From Acetobacter malorum (GTDB lineage Bacteria; Pseudomonadota; Alphaproteobacteria; Acetobacterales; Acetobacteraceae): 64,000 nucleotides of DNA. The position numbers were made by a program, and so were the translations under genes. This document shows positions 1-8,849 of this stretch, piece by piece. Every line of letters starts with the position of its first letter. Position 1 is the stretch's first letter. The stretch spans positions 1 through 64,000 of the forward strand of contig NZ_LHZC01000050.1 of assembly GCF_001580615.1 (NCBI RefSeq), given 5' to 3'. A model generated the notes under the pieces. That model had not been told where the DNA came from. It did not search any database and saw only the letters and a list, made by a program, of their open reading frames with translations.

Positions 1-21
1 TAAGGCTAAGGCTAAGGCTAA
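1..21. repeat. TAAGGC hexamer tandem repeat
   Basis: Three and a half copies of TAAGGC sit at the left edge. Read on plus from base 2 it would encode Lys-Ala repeats, as in basic C-terminal tails, but that frame stays open through the following terminator. The frame from base 3 ends at a TGA at 42-44. Whether this is the end of a gene lying to the left cannot be decided here. Confidence 0.5.
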
Positions 22-53
22 ACAGCAAACCCAAGGGAGCATGACGCTCCAAC

Positions 54-96
54 AAAAAAGCGCCTGTGCGGGTTACCCTCGCACAGGCGCTTTTTT
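54..96. terminator. Bidirectional intrinsic terminator after infC
   Basis: An 11-bp perfect GC-rich stem (60-70 with 80-90) with a 9-nt loop is flanked by A6 on the left and T6 on the right. It can end infC transcription on minus and any plus-strand gene entering from the left. A terminator here means rpmI-rplT, which follow infC in many bacteria, are not co-transcribed directly behind it. Confidence 0.85.
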
Positions 97-142
97 ATGT
101 CTGTCAGGCTGCAAGAGGATATCCTGCAGCCCGGACCAGAAC

Positions 143-679
143 TTAACGGGGTGCGAGCACCATGATCATCTGCCGGTTTTCAAGGCGCGGCATCTGCTCA
201 ACTTTAGCCTGCTCATCCATCTCGGTCCGGATACGCTCCAGAACCTTAATGCCCAGTTCCTGATGCGCCATTTCACGGCCACGGAAACGCAGGGTGACTT
301 TCACCTTGTCGCCATCACCCAGGAAGCTTTTCACAGAGCGCATTTTAACCTGGTAGTCATTTTCGTCGATATTCGGACGAACCTTGACTTCCTTGATCTC
401 AATGACCTTCTGCTTTTTCCGGGCTTCGTTGCGCTTTTTCTGCTGCTCGTACTTGAACTTGCCGTAGTCAAGAATCTTGGCAACGGGCGGTTCTGCGTTC
501 GGGCTAATCTCAAGAAGATCAAGCCCGACGCCATACGCGCGAGCCAGTGCATCGCGGGTCGACATGACACCCGCCATCTCGCCTTCTTCGTCAATCAGAC
601 GAACCTGCGGTACGCGGATCTCTTCGTTAACACGTGGTCCCTCGCGGGTGGGCGGCGCGGGAATAGGGGGTCTGGCTAT
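143..679 (-). CDS. infC: Translation initiation factor IF-3 (AUA start)
   Basis: Encodes IF-3, which keeps 30S subunits free and proofreads the start codon and initiator tRNA. The protein is 178 aa, close to the usual ~180. The N-domain carries the family motif [15 protein letters not shown], followed by a Lys/Arg/Glu-rich linker helix and a C-domain with the [11 protein letters not shown] segment. The first in-frame ATG (577) would delete the conserved N-terminus. Upstream of it the frame closes at a TGA without any ATG, GTG or TTG. An AGGAG lies 6 nt before ATA at 679-677, so AUA is the best start. Rare starts are known for infC and allow autoregulation, because IF-3 itself discriminates against them. 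It lies downstream of thrS, the classical thrS-infC order. Confidence 0.93.
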   Translation of the reverse strand: MARPPIPAPPTREGPRVNEEIRVPQVRLIDEEGEMAGVMSTRDALARAYGVGLDLLEISPNAEPPVAKILDYGKFKYEQQKKRNEARKKQKVIEIKEVKVRPNIDENDYQVKMRSVKSFLGDGDKVKVTLRFRGREMAHQELGIKVLERIRTEMDEQAKVEQMPRLENRQMIMVLAPR

Positions 680-700
680 GGTCAGCTCCTGTCATGGATA

Positions 701-730
701 AAAAAACTAAACAGAAGCACCTCCCGGTGC
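701..730 (-). promoter_or_regulatory. Possible attenuator hairpin in the thrS-infC spacer
   Basis: On minus, GCACC-GGGA-GGTGC (730-717) is followed after a short spacer by a T-rich run (706-701) just before the infC ribosome binding site. It resembles a weak terminator or attenuator. The stem is only 5 bp and the T-tract is not immediately adjacent, so its function is uncertain. Confidence 0.35.
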
Positions 731-746
731 CTCCGCTTACAGTGTT

Positions 747-777
747 ATTATGTGCGCAATTCTTAGCCGTTTATCAA
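747..777 (-). promoter_or_regulatory. Possible infC promoter
   Basis: On minus, TTGATA (777-772) and CATAAT (752-747) are separated by 19 nt inside the 156-nt thrS-infC spacer. The hexamers are good matches to sigma-70 boxes; the spacing is slightly long. It would give infC a promoter of its own in addition to read-through from thrS. Confidence 0.4.
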
Positions 778-835
778 GCATATCCGGTCAGAAAACAGAC
801 TCATTCCAGCCCTGCCAAAAACAAGCAGCCGAGTC

Positions 836-2767
836 TCACGCCTTTTTGCGCAGATCAGGCGGCGTTGCTTCCTCGGCAATGCGGGTCACAACCTCATCAA
901 ACCCAAAGGTTTCCTGATCTTTGCCGCCGAGCCGGCGCATGGCAACGGTCCGTTCTTCCGCTTCCCGGCGGCCGACCACCAGAATAAGCGGCACACGGGC
1001 TACGCTATGCTCGCGAATCTTGGAATTGATCTTGTCATTCCGCACATCGGCTTCCGCAGCCAGACCGGCTGCGCGCAGGGCGGCCGCCACTTCTTCCGCA
1101 TAAGCCCCGGCATCACTGACGATAGACGCCACCACAACCTGTACCGGCGCAAGCCAGAGCGGGAAGCGGCCAGCATGCTGCTCGATCAGGATCCCGAGGA
1201 AGCGCTCAAAGGAGCCGAGAATCGCGCGGTGCAGCATAACCGGGCGATGACGGGCAGAATCTTCGCCAATATAGCTGGCATCGAGTCGTTCCGGCAGCAC
1301 AAGGTCAACCTGCAGGGTGCCGCACTGCCAGTCCCGCCCAATGGCGTCACGCAGCACAAACTCCAGCTTCGGCCCGTAGAACGCGCCCTCACCCGGATTA
1401 TACTCATACGTCACACCGGCAACTTCACACGCTTCCTTCAGCGCGCTTTCGGCCTTGTCCCATGTTTCATCGCTGCCCGCCCGCTGTTCCGGCCGGTCTG
1501 CAAATTTCACACGGACATGCTCAAAGCCCAGATCCTTGTAGACGTCATGCAGCATACGCACGAACTGCACGGTCTCATCGGCAATCTGATCTTCTGTACA
1601 GAAAATATGCGCATCATCCTGCGTAAAGCCACGCACACGCATCAGCCCATGCAGCGCGCCAGACGGCTCATACCGATGGCATGCACCGAATTCGGCCATA
1701 CGGATCGGCAGTTCACGGTAGGACCGCAGACCGTGGCGGAAAATCTGCACATGGCACGGGCAGTTCATGGGTTTGAGGGCGAGAGTCTTATCCTCATCCT
1801 CAACCGTCGCCACAAACATGTGGTGGCGATATTTGTCCCAGTGGCCAGAGGCTTCCCACAGCCCACGGTCCAGAAGCTGCGGCGTGCGCACTTCCTGATA
1901 CCCGCCACGGGTCTGCGCCCGACGCATATAGTCCTGCAGCGCGCAATACAGACGCCAGCCTTTATGGTGCCAGAAGATCTGCCCCACTGCTTCTTCCTGA
2001 AAATGGAACAGGTCCATTTCCCGGCCAATACGGCGGTGGTCGCGGCGTTCGGCTTCTTCCAGCTGGTGCAGGTGGGCGTCCAGCTCTTTCTGGTCGCGCC
2101 AGGCCGTGCCGTAAATACGGGTCAGCATGGGGTTGCGATGGTCACCGCGCCAGTAAGCGCCAGCCACCTTCATCAGTTTGAAGGCCGTGCCGACATCCTT
2201 GGTGTTGCGCAGATGCGGGCCACGGCACAGATCCATCCATTCGCCCTGACGGTAGATGGAAATATCCTCATCTTCCGGCAGATCACGGATCAGTTCAGCC
2301 TTAAAGCGCTCACCTTTTTCTTCAAAGAAGGCGATGGCTTTATCCCGCGGCCAGACTTCCCGCACGAACGGCTCGGCATTGGCCACAATTTCCTTCATCC
2401 GCGCTTCAATGGCGGCGAAGTCTTCGGGTGAGAACGGCTCGTTCCGGTAGAAATCGTAATAAAAGCCGTTTTCAATGGACGGCCCGATGGTGACCTGCGT
2501 GCCGGGAAAGAGAGACTGCACAGCTTCGGCCAGCACATGGGCGGCGTCATGCCGGATCATCTCCAGAGACTCCGGGTCCTTCCGGGTAATGAAGCGGACG
2601 GCGGCATCTTCGGCCACAGAGCGACCAATATCCTGCAGTGCGCCATTGACCTCCATGGCCAGTGCCGCTTTGGCCAGCCCCGGCCCGATGGCTTCGGCAA
2701 TGGCCGTGCCCGTGACCGGCCCGTCAAAACTGCGAACGGATCCGTCAGGCAAGGTGATGGCAGGCAT
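836..2767 (-). CDS. thrS: Threonyl-tRNA synthetase
   Basis: Charges tRNA-Thr in the cytoplasm. The 643-aa protein matches the full-length bacterial class II enzyme. Residues 1-60 form the TGS domain ([17 protein letters not shown]). The second editing domain includes [18 protein letters not shown], with the HxxxH-type motif, and [12 protein letters not shown]. The catalytic core shows the zinc/motif 2 region [13 protein letters not shown], then [19 protein letters not shown] and [13 protein letters not shown]. The C-terminal anticodon-binding domain contains [17 protein letters not shown] precedes the ATG at a normal distance. The GT9 gene lies only 36 nt upstream on the same strand and infC follows, so thrS is probably transcribed from an upstream promoter. 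No T-box leader is visible. Confidence 0.98.
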   Translation of the reverse strand: MPAITLPDGSVRSFDGPVTGTAIAEAIGPGLAKAALAMEVNGALQDIGRSVAEDAAVRFITRKDPESLEMIRHDAAHVLAEAVQSLFPGTQVTIGPSIENGFYYDFYRNEPFSPEDFAAIEARMKEIVANAEPFVREVWPRDKAIAFFEEKGERFKAELIRDLPEDEDISIYRQGEWMDLCRGPHLRNTKDVGTAFKLMKVAGAYWRGDHRNPMLTRIYGTAWRDQKELDAHLHQLEEAERRDHRRIGREMDLFHFQEEAVGQIFWHHKGWRLYCALQDYMRRAQTRGGYQEVRTPQLLDRGLWEASGHWDKYRHHMFVATVEDEDKTLALKPMNCPCHVQIFRHGLRSYRELPIRMAEFGACHRYEPSGALHGLMRVRGFTQDDAHIFCTEDQIADETVQFVRMLHDVYKDLGFEHVRVKFADRPEQRAGSDETWDKAESALKEACEVAGVTYEYNPGEGAFYGPKLEFVLRDAIGRDWQCGTLQVDLVLPERLDASYIGEDSARHRPVMLHRAILGSFERFLGILIEQHAGRFPLWLAPVQVVVASIVSDAGAYAEEVAAALRAAGLAAEADVRNDKINSKIREHSVARVPLILVVGRREAEERTVAMRRLGGKDQETFGFDEVVTRIAEEATPPDLRKKA

Positions 2768-2803
2768 GGAAGAACTCCGGAGATCAGATGGTTGTAAAGG
2801 CTT

Positions 2804-3736
2804 TTAATGGCGGCAGGAGAGCGCGGCTGCAACCCTGTTGACGGAAAGTGTCGCCAGATCCCGCACAGAAAGCACACAAACCTGCTCCGGCACGCGCCCG
2901 ACGGGGGCTGTCAGGGCCGGATTACTGTCCGCTGAGAACAGGACCACGCTGGGGCAGCCCATGATGGCGGCAAGATGCATCGGCCCGGTATCATTCCCCA
3001 CAGCAACCTGCGCCCGGGCCGCCACACCGGCCAGTTCTTGCAGAGTGGTCTGACCTGTCAGATCCAGCGCCTGCGGGCAGACTTGCCGGATCGCCTCTGC
3101 CAGCGGTTTATCGGCCCCACTCCCCACAACCACCGGGCGCAGTCCGCGGCTTTCAAAGCACGTTGCCAGTTCCGCATACCGGCGCACAGGCCAACGTTTA
3201 GCAGGCCGATGCGGGGACGCTCCGGGCACGATCAACCCATAGGGTGCATCAAGACGCAGCCCCCGCCCTGCCAGCCACGAGACATCAGGCAGAGGCACGT
3301 CCGCAATCCCCGCCCGCTGCAACTGGTCACGCTGACGGGCGCGGGTATGCATGTCATTCCGCCGGGGATTGGCATGTACCAAAGGCGAGTGCCCGACATG
3401 CCCGCACCACGTCTTCGGGCATCCGGCCAGCACATAATAGCGGGCCGTGCGGCTGGAGGTCTGGAGATCGTACACCCGGTCATAACCGCGCAGCTGTTTC
3501 CGCAACGCCAGCAAGGCCGGAAGATTGCCCCATGATGGACGCTGATCGACCTCTACCGCATCAAACCACGGAGAAAGACGAGCGAGTTCCACAAAGGGTG
3601 ACGTGGTCAGTAAGGTAATGTGGGCTGTGGGATGAGCCGCCCGGATAGCCTGAAACGGCCCGAAGCTCTGCACAAAATCCCCCAGCGCACCCAGCCGGAT
3701 GACCAGAATACGGCGCAAACTCTGGAGTTGTGTCAC
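2804..3736 (-). CDS. GT9 family (heptosyltransferase-like) glycosyltransferase
   Basis: A 310-aa GT-B glycosyltransferase of the ADP-heptose:LPS heptosyltransferase family (GT9). The N-terminus has the family pattern ILVIRLGALGDFVQSFGPFQ, where the early Asp is the proposed catalytic base. The C-terminal nucleotide-sugar half has PGASPHRPAKRWP and VGNDTGPMHLAAIMGCPSV. It probably adds heptose or a related sugar to the LPS core at the inner face of the inner membrane; the exact acceptor is not readable. The start is GTG and overlaps the TGA of the upstream TPR gene as GTGA, so the two are translationally coupled. Confidence 0.88.
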   Translation of the reverse strand: MTQLQSLRRILVIRLGALGDFVQSFGPFQAIRAAHPTAHITLLTTSPFVELARLSPWFDAVEVDQRPSWGNLPALLALRKQLRGYDRVYDLQTSSRTARYYVLAGCPKTWCGHVGHSPLVHANPRRNDMHTRARQRDQLQRAGIADVPLPDVSWLAGRGLRLDAPYGLIVPGASPHRPAKRWPVRRYAELATCFESRGLRPVVVGSGADKPLAEAIRQVCPQALDLTGQTTLQELAGVAARAQVAVGNDTGPMHLAAIMGCPSVVLFSADSNPALTAPVGRVPEQVCVLSVRDLATLSVNRVAAALSCRH

Positions 3737-4614
3737 GGCGAATCCGGGTCAGCAGCCAGAACGGCCAGATCCTGCCGCGCCAGATCGGCCTCATGACTAT
3801 CAGGAGAGAGGTCCAGCACATGCTGCCAGTCAGCCTGTGCGCCGGTGGCATCCCCCACCTGTTCGCGAATAATCCCCCGCTCCAGCAGAGCCGCGGCATT
3901 GTCCGGCATCCGCTGCAACGCCAGTGAAATATGCTGGGTGGCTTTATCCAGTTGTCCCAGCCGTCGCTCGGCTGAGGCCAGTAGCACGAACGCCTCAGGC
4001 GGTGCGTCTGCACCTCGCGCCACCAGCGCAGTCAGATCCGTCACCACTGCTCCGGTATTGCCCTGCTCAAGCAGGGCCCGCGCTTTGGCGAGCCGCAAAT
4101 TGGTATCCTCGGGACGAATGGACAGGCCATACTCAACGATACTCAACGCGCCCGGCGGATTACCTGCTGAGAGCCAGGCTTCTGCGGCCTCTTCCGCCAT
4201 CACAGCCCGCAGACTGGCGGAACTTTCCGGGCCGGAAGGTGGCGCTTTGCGTACCAGATCATCCAGCTCCTGCGCAGCGTCCAGTTCATCCCCCAGTTCC
4301 AGCAGGGCCAGAGCGTGGCAATGCCGGGCTTCCCGGTCGCCGCCGTGCTTCATCCAGTCCTGTGCGTAGTCCCGCGCGCCAAAGGGGTCTTCTTCCACCA
4401 TACTCATGCAATCGGCCAGAGCCCATGTCTGCGGTGTCTCTTTGCCGTCATGGCCTGAGGTCGTTCCGGTGCCAGCCTGCCCCACCGGAGGATGGGAGCG
4501 GATAGTGGCCGCGCAGGCCGGAACACCGGCCAGCAGCAAGCCCACTCCGAGTGTCGCGGCAAAGGGTGCGCAGCGCGCCGGAACAGACCGGGCAGAGAAG
4601 GACAAATGCGTCAT
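3733..4614 (-). CDS. Exported TPR-repeat protein
   Basis: A 293-aa protein with an N-terminal signal sequence (hydrophobic LGVGLLLAGVPACA, possibly a lipoprotein Cys, though the lipobox is imperfect) followed by Ala/Leu-rich helical repeats. The clearest tetratricopeptide units span about residues 105-290, for example PDNAAALLERGIIREQVGD. TPR proteins are scaffolds, so a function cannot be assigned. The start is placed at the ATG of MTHLSF because GGAA lies 6 nt upstream; an ATG 12 nt further out (4626) has no ribosome binding site. It overlaps the GT9 gene by 4 nt, which suggests an envelope or LPS-assembly role. Confidence 0.75.
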   Translation of the reverse strand: MTHLSFSARSVPARCAPFAATLGVGLLLAGVPACAATIRSHPPVGQAGTGTTSGHDGKETPQTWALADCMSMVEEDPFGARDYAQDWMKHGGDREARHCHALALLELGDELDAAQELDDLVRKAPPSGPESSASLRAVMAEEAAEAWLSAGNPPGALSIVEYGLSIRPEDTNLRLAKARALLEQGNTGAVVTDLTALVARGADAPPEAFVLLASAERRLGQLDKATQHISLALQRMPDNAAALLERGIIREQVGDATGAQADWQHVLDLSPDSHEADLARQDLAVLAADPDSP

Positions 4615-4721
4615 CTCTCTTTCCATAGCGCGGATACCAGCCGGGTGGTCAAGTCAGGCCAGAGGAGCGGAGGTTCGCGGAAGAGTGTCTGTTGCCAGAA
4701 AACCATGCTAACAGCCCTAAC

Positions 4722-5933
4722 ATGACGATACCGCCACATTCCCCCGTCATCCTGCAAATTCTGCCCGCTCTGGAACAGGGTGGTGTCGAACGGGGCACGC
4801 TGGAAATGGCTGAGGCCATAACACAGGCAGGCGGCACCGCACTGGTGATGAGCGCAGGCGGCAGGCTGGTTCCCGCGCTGGAACGGCTGGGGGCGCAGCA
4901 CCACACCCTGCCCCGTTGTGGCAGCAAAAACCCGCTTTCCATTCTGCGCAATGCGGGCACGCTGGCGCGCTTTATCCGGCAGAAAAATGTGGCCCTCGTC
5001 CATGCCCGCTCCCGCGCCCCGGCATGGGTGGCACGGCTGGCCTGCAACCGCACCGGCACCCCTTTTGTCACCACATGGCACGGGGTGCATGCCAACAATT
5101 TTCCCGGCAAAAAGCGCTATAACGCCGTTCTCGCCTCTGGTGACCGGGTGATTGCCATCAGCCAGCATATCGGCCAGCGGCTGACGCAGGAGTATCACGT
5201 CGGGCCGGACCGCCTGCGGATCATCCCGCGTGGCGCGGATATCACGCAGTTCAGCCCGAACGCTGTCAGCGGGCAGCGGGTGCACCGGCTGGGGGAAAGC
5301 TGGGACGTGCCCGCTGGCGTGCCGGTTCTTCTCATGCCCGGCCGCCTGACGGAGTGGAAAGGCCAGCGCTTCCTGCTGGATGCGCTCGCACGGGTTAAAC
5401 AGACTGCCCCCATGACACCCTGGGTCTGCGTGTTTGCAGGGTCCTGCCCGCCCGGTCATGCGTATGGGGAAGCCCTTGTGGCGCATGCCCGCACGCTCGG
5501 CCTGACGGAACAGGTTCGGTTTGCAGGACATTGTCAGGATATGCCGGCCGCCATGACCTTAGCGGCTCTCGTAGTTATCCCATCCCTCCGGCCAGAACCG
5601 TTTGGACGTGTGGTGGTGGAAGCACAGGCCATGTCACGCCCTGTAATTGTGACGGCCCATGGCGCAGCGCTGGAAACGGTTCAGCATGGCCTGACCGGCC
5701 TGAGCGTTCCCCCCGGTGATGTTCAGGCACTGGCAGAGGCCATTACCAGCGTCCTGCATGCCCCGCCCGATGCCCTGCACGCCATGGGGGGGGCCGCCCG
5801 CGCCACTGTGCTGGCCCACTACACCACCCACGCCATGCAGCAGGCGACCCTGAGCGTTTATGATGAGTTGCTGGGCACTCACCTCCACAAAAATGAGCCT
5901 GCCCCCTTTCAGGATCAGTCCGTTGCAGGATAA
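4722..5933 (+). CDS. GT4 family glycosyltransferase
   Basis: A 403-aa retaining GT-B glycosyltransferase (GT4, group 1). The N-terminal Rossmann half begins VILQILPALEQGGVERGTLEM, with the glycine-rich GGVERG acceptor loop. The C-terminal donor half has LLMPGRLTEWKGQ and the EX7E motif in RPEPFGRVVVEAQAMSRPV. It is likely to transfer a sugar to a lipid-linked glycan or LPS core on the cytoplasmic side of the inner membrane. The ATG at 4722 lacks a strong ribosome site; a TTG at 4692 in frame is an alternative. It is transcribed divergently from the TPR-GT9 genes, and nadK follows after a few bases. Confidence 0.85.
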   Translation: MTIPPHSPVILQILPALEQGGVERGTLEMAEAITQAGGTALVMSAGGRLVPALERLGAQHHTLPRCGSKNPLSILRNAGTLARFIRQKNVALVHARSRAPAWVARLACNRTGTPFVTTWHGVHANNFPGKKRYNAVLASGDRVIAISQHIGQRLTQEYHVGPDRLRIIPRGADITQFSPNAVSGQRVHRLGESWDVPAGVPVLLMPGRLTEWKGQRFLLDALARVKQTAPMTPWVCVFAGSCPPGHAYGEALVAHARTLGLTEQVRFAGHCQDMPAAMTLAALVVIPSLRPEPFGRVVVEAQAMSRPVIVTAHGAALETVQHGLTGLSVPPGDVQALAEAITSVLHAPPDALHAMGGAARATVLAHYTTHAMQQATLSVYDELLGTHLHKNEPAPFQDQSVAG

Positions 5934-5990
5934 GGGATGCGGCCTGCCCGCCCGCTTTTTCCGACACCGGCCCGCTATGGGGTGCCTGCC

Positions 5991-6812
5991 ATGACCAGCT
6001 CTCCACTTCCCTCCGCTGCCCCCTCACCGGGGCTGACCAAAGTGCCGGAACGTATTGCCTTTATGGCCGCCCCGACGGAGGTCGCCCGGCATGAGTTTGA
6101 CCGCCTGACCCACCAGTATGGCAACTGCCATCCGGGGGAAGCCGATGTTGTTGTCTGCCTTGGGGGCGACGGCTTCATGCTGGAAACGCTGCGCGTTGTG
6201 CTGGAACAAAACCTCACCGCGCCCGTGTACGGCATGAACTGCGGCTCCGTCGGGTTTCTGATGAACCCGATGCTGGAAGACAACCTGCCCAAACGCCTGA
6301 CCACCACACAGGCCGCCACCCTGCACCCACTGCGTATGACGGCCCGCACCATGCAGGGCGACACGCACGAGGCTCTGGCCCTGAACGATGTCTTCCTGTT
6401 CCGCCAGACCCGTCAGGCCGCCAAGCTCCGGGTGGATGTGGATGGTCTGGTGCGCATGCCGGAGCTGATCTGCGATGGTGCCTTAGTCGCCACCCCCGCC
6501 GGGTCCACCGCCTATAATCTGTCTGCCCATGGTCCGATTGTTCCGCTTTCGGGCAATCTGCTCCCACTGACCCCCATCTGCCCGTTCCGCCCCCGGCGCT
6601 GGCGCGGGGCGCTCCTGCCCTCTACGGCACAGGTGGGCTTCACCATTCTGGAAGCTGAAAAACGCCCGGTCGCGGCGGTGGCTGATTCGATTGAAATCCG
6701 CGATGTCGTCTCCGTGCATATTCATGAGGACCGCAATCTGGCCGTGACCGTGCTGTTTGACCCCGGTCAAACCCTGTCCGAACGCATTACCGCAGAGCAG
6801 TTTTCCGCCTGA
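5991..6812 (+). CDS. nadK: NAD kinase
   Basis: Phosphorylates NAD to NADP. The 273-aa reading contains the three NAD/diacylglycerol-kinase signatures in order: [12 protein letters not shown] (GGDG phosphate loop), [13 protein letters not shown] (NxGxxGFL) and [19 protein letters not shown] (nucleotide-binding loop with the invariant TPAGSTAY). The size is normal. The chosen ATG begins MTSSPL; an upstream in-frame ATG at 5937, four bases after the GT4 stop, would add 18 Pro/Arg-rich residues. The stop TGA overlaps an ATG of the next reading frame, but the following OmpA-like gene probably starts later at 6908. Confidence 0.92.
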   Translation: MTSSPLPSAAPSPGLTKVPERIAFMAAPTEVARHEFDRLTHQYGNCHPGEADVVVCLGGDGFMLETLRVVLEQNLTAPVYGMNCGSVGFLMNPMLEDNLPKRLTTTQAATLHPLRMTARTMQGDTHEALALNDVFLFRQTRQAAKLRVDVDGLVRMPELICDGALVATPAGSTAYNLSAHGPIVPLSGNLLPLTPICPFRPRRWRGALLPSTAQVGFTILEAEKRPVAAVADSIEIRDVVSVHIHEDRNLAVTVLFDPGQTLSERITAEQFSA

Positions 6813-6907
6813 TGCCCTACATTCGCCCCGTTAGGCGCATAAAAGATCACTCTGAAGGGTGTTCTGCCATTTCACCCCGCCCCTCTTCTGGTTTAGTCTT
6901 GCCCGCA

Positions 6908-7762
6908 ATGCACAACTCTCATCTCCGACCGCGCCGTCTGACAGGATTGTGCGCCCTCCTCCTGCTGCCGACCTCGCTCGCGCATGCGCAGGTTGTCACC
7001 AATACGCAGGCGCTGGACGAGCTGGCCAGCAAGCAGCCCGCCCCGGCTCATACCGCCCCGCATGCGGCTGCGCACAAGACGGCCCCTGCGCCCAAACGAG
7101 TAGCACCGAAGCCGGTCACCAAACCGCCGCTGACACACCCGGTTACGCCCGCGCCCGCAAATTCCGGAACGCCTGCACCTGCCCCGCAGAGTGCGCCTGC
7201 CGCAGCTACGGCTGCACCGCAGACCACACCGGCCCCTGCGAGCAGCACGACAGCGCCTGCCAGCAACACCAAACCGGCCACACCCGCCCATCCGGCTGTT
7301 CCGGCCACCATTCCGCTTGCACCGCCGCCGGTGCCGCAACTCACGCCAGCGCCGCCTGATGTGGAACTCCACCCGTTCCCCATGCCCGCCCAGCCTGCCA
7401 TTGATGAAAAAGCCACCGGAACGGTGTCCACCATTCCGGGCGGCGTTCGGGTTACCTTTGCTGCCGGAGCAGCCACGCTGAACCCGGAGACGCATCAGGC
7501 TCTGCTGGCTTTTGCGCAGTCTCTCACAGACAAGCCCCATGTGCGGGCCCTGATTGATGCCTACAGTTCCGGCGCTGTGGATGATCCCTCCATGCCACGC
7601 CGCATTTCCCTCTCCCGCGGGCTGGCGGCACGGAGTGTGCTGATGAATAGCGGCATTCCCTCCACCCGCATTTATCTGCGCGTGATCGGCCTGCCTAAAG
7701 CCCCTGCCGCAAATGGCGGGCAGGATTATATCGATATTTACCAGTCAGATTCTGTACCCTGA
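6908..7762 (+). CDS. Exported Pro/Ala-rich protein with OmpA-like C-terminus
   Basis: A 284-aa periplasmic or envelope protein. It has a cleavable signal (LTGLCALLLLPTSLAHAQ), then about 130 residues of very Pro/Ala/Thr/Lys-rich low-complexity linker, then a C-terminal OmpA/MotB-type peptidoglycan-binding fold. The last shows VRVTFAAGAATLNPETHQA, DAYSSGAVDDPSMPRR and RISLSRGLAARSVLMNSGI. The linker length fits a protein that spans the periplasm to bind murein. The start at 6908 is chosen because it puts the signal peptide at the N-terminus. MotA-like and MotB-like genes follow directly on the same strand, suggesting a shared envelope function. Confidence 0.75.
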   Translation: MHNSHLRPRRLTGLCALLLLPTSLAHAQVVTNTQALDELASKQPAPAHTAPHAAAHKTAPAPKRVAPKPVTKPPLTHPVTPAPANSGTPAPAPQSAPAAATAAPQTTPAPASSTTAPASNTKPATPAHPAVPATIPLAPPPVPQLTPAPPDVELHPFPMPAQPAIDEKATGTVSTIPGGVRVTFAAGAATLNPETHQALLAFAQSLTDKPHVRALIDAYSSGAVDDPSMPRRISLSRGLAARSVLMNSGIPSTRIYLRVIGLPKAPAANGGQDYIDIYQSDSVP

Positions 7763-7794
7763 CGCCCTTCCTCTTCTAACCGGACCGGAACCAG

Positions 7795-8847
7795 ATGACG
7801 CGCCCCACACAGTATCTTTTCAGAATGATCGGGTTTCTCGTGTGTGTGGCGCTTGTCGCTGCAACATTGTGGCGGCCCCTGCGGGATGCGTTCTTCAGCA
7901 ACCCGCTGCTTGATGGTCTGATTCTGGGCATTCTGGCCATCGGCATTCTGTGGAACGTCCTGATGGTCCGCCGCCTGTTGCCGGAAGTGAGCTGGGTGGA
8001 TGCCATTCGTCAGTCCCGTTCCGGTTTAGCTGCTCTGCCGCCGCCGCGTATGCTGGCCCCTCTAGCCACAGCCCTTGGCACACGCCCGGACCAGCGCGGC
8101 AACCCTGCCGCCCTTTCCACCCCCGCTATGCAGGCCGTGCTGGATTCGATTTCCGGCCGGCTGGATGAAGGGCGGGAAGTCTCCCGTTATCTGACGGGCC
8201 TGCTGATTTTTCTGGGTCTGCTGGGCACCTTCTACGGCCTGCTGCTGACAGTCGCCGCCATTGCAGATGTTATTAGCAATATGTCCGTTGGCGGGGGTGA
8301 TCTGGACGCCATGTTCGGGCAGCTCAAAACCGGTCTGGCCAAGCCGCTGCATGGCATGAGCACCGCGTTTTCCGGCTCTCTGTTTGGTCTGGCCAGTGCG
8401 CTGGTTCTGGGCTTTCTGGACCTGACCGCCGGGCAGGCGCAGAACCGCTTCTTCAATGAACTGGAAGAATGGCTGGCGGAACAGACCCGCTTTGGCGCGC
8501 CCTCCGGCTCTGGCGTGGAAAGCACGACCTCCGTCCCCGCCTATATTCAGGCACTGCTGGAACAGACGGCAGAAAATCTGGAATCCCTGCAAAATCTGGT
8601 CCGCACCAGTGAGGCCCGCCGGGAGCGGGAAAGCGCTGTGCTGAGCAAGCTCTCCGACCGGCTGGAATCCACCGCAGGTCAGACCGAAGCCCTGCATAAT
8701 ATTGAACGCCTGCTGCACACACTGGTGCAGAACAATGAGGAAGGCCGCACCCGTATGACCACGGACCTGCGGAACGACCTGCGTCTGCTGGCCCGCACCA
8801 TTGCCGCCACTGCCGAGACTGCACCCTCCGACCGGAAAGCACCCTGA
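7795..8847 (+). CDS. MotA/TolQ/ExbB-family proton-channel protein
   Basis: A 350-aa inner-membrane protein. Transmembrane segments are seen at about residues 10-28, 39-57, 125-150 (TGLLIFLGLLGTFYGLLLTV) and 180-205. The third and fourth form the MotA/TolQ/ExbB signature with the Gly-rich LLGTFYGLL and GMSTAFSGSLFGLASAL stretches. After this comes a charged, helical cytoplasmic tail of ~130 residues. The family forms the pentameric stator of ion-driven motors. No flagellar, Tol or Ton genes adjoin it; its partner is the MotB-like gene 2 nt downstream. What it drives is unknown. Confidence 0.82.
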   Translation: MTRPTQYLFRMIGFLVCVALVAATLWRPLRDAFFSNPLLDGLILGILAIGILWNVLMVRRLLPEVSWVDAIRQSRSGLAALPPPRMLAPLATALGTRPDQRGNPAALSTPAMQAVLDSISGRLDEGREVSRYLTGLLIFLGLLGTFYGLLLTVAAIADVISNMSVGGGDLDAMFGQLKTGLAKPLHGMSTAFSGSLFGLASALVLGFLDLTAGQAQNRFFNELEEWLAEQTRFGAPSGSGVESTTSVPAYIQALLEQTAENLESLQNLVRTSEARRERESAVLSKLSDRLESTAGQTEALHNIERLLHTLVQNNEEGRTRMTTDLRNDLRLLARTIAATAETAPSDRKAP

Positions 8848-8849
8848 GC

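Noticed and set aside
41-766. Long plus-strand reading frame opposite infC
   Set aside because: It runs through a strong terminator and antisense to infC, has no ribosome site or recognisable protein, and its low-complexity content mirrors the minus-strand gene.
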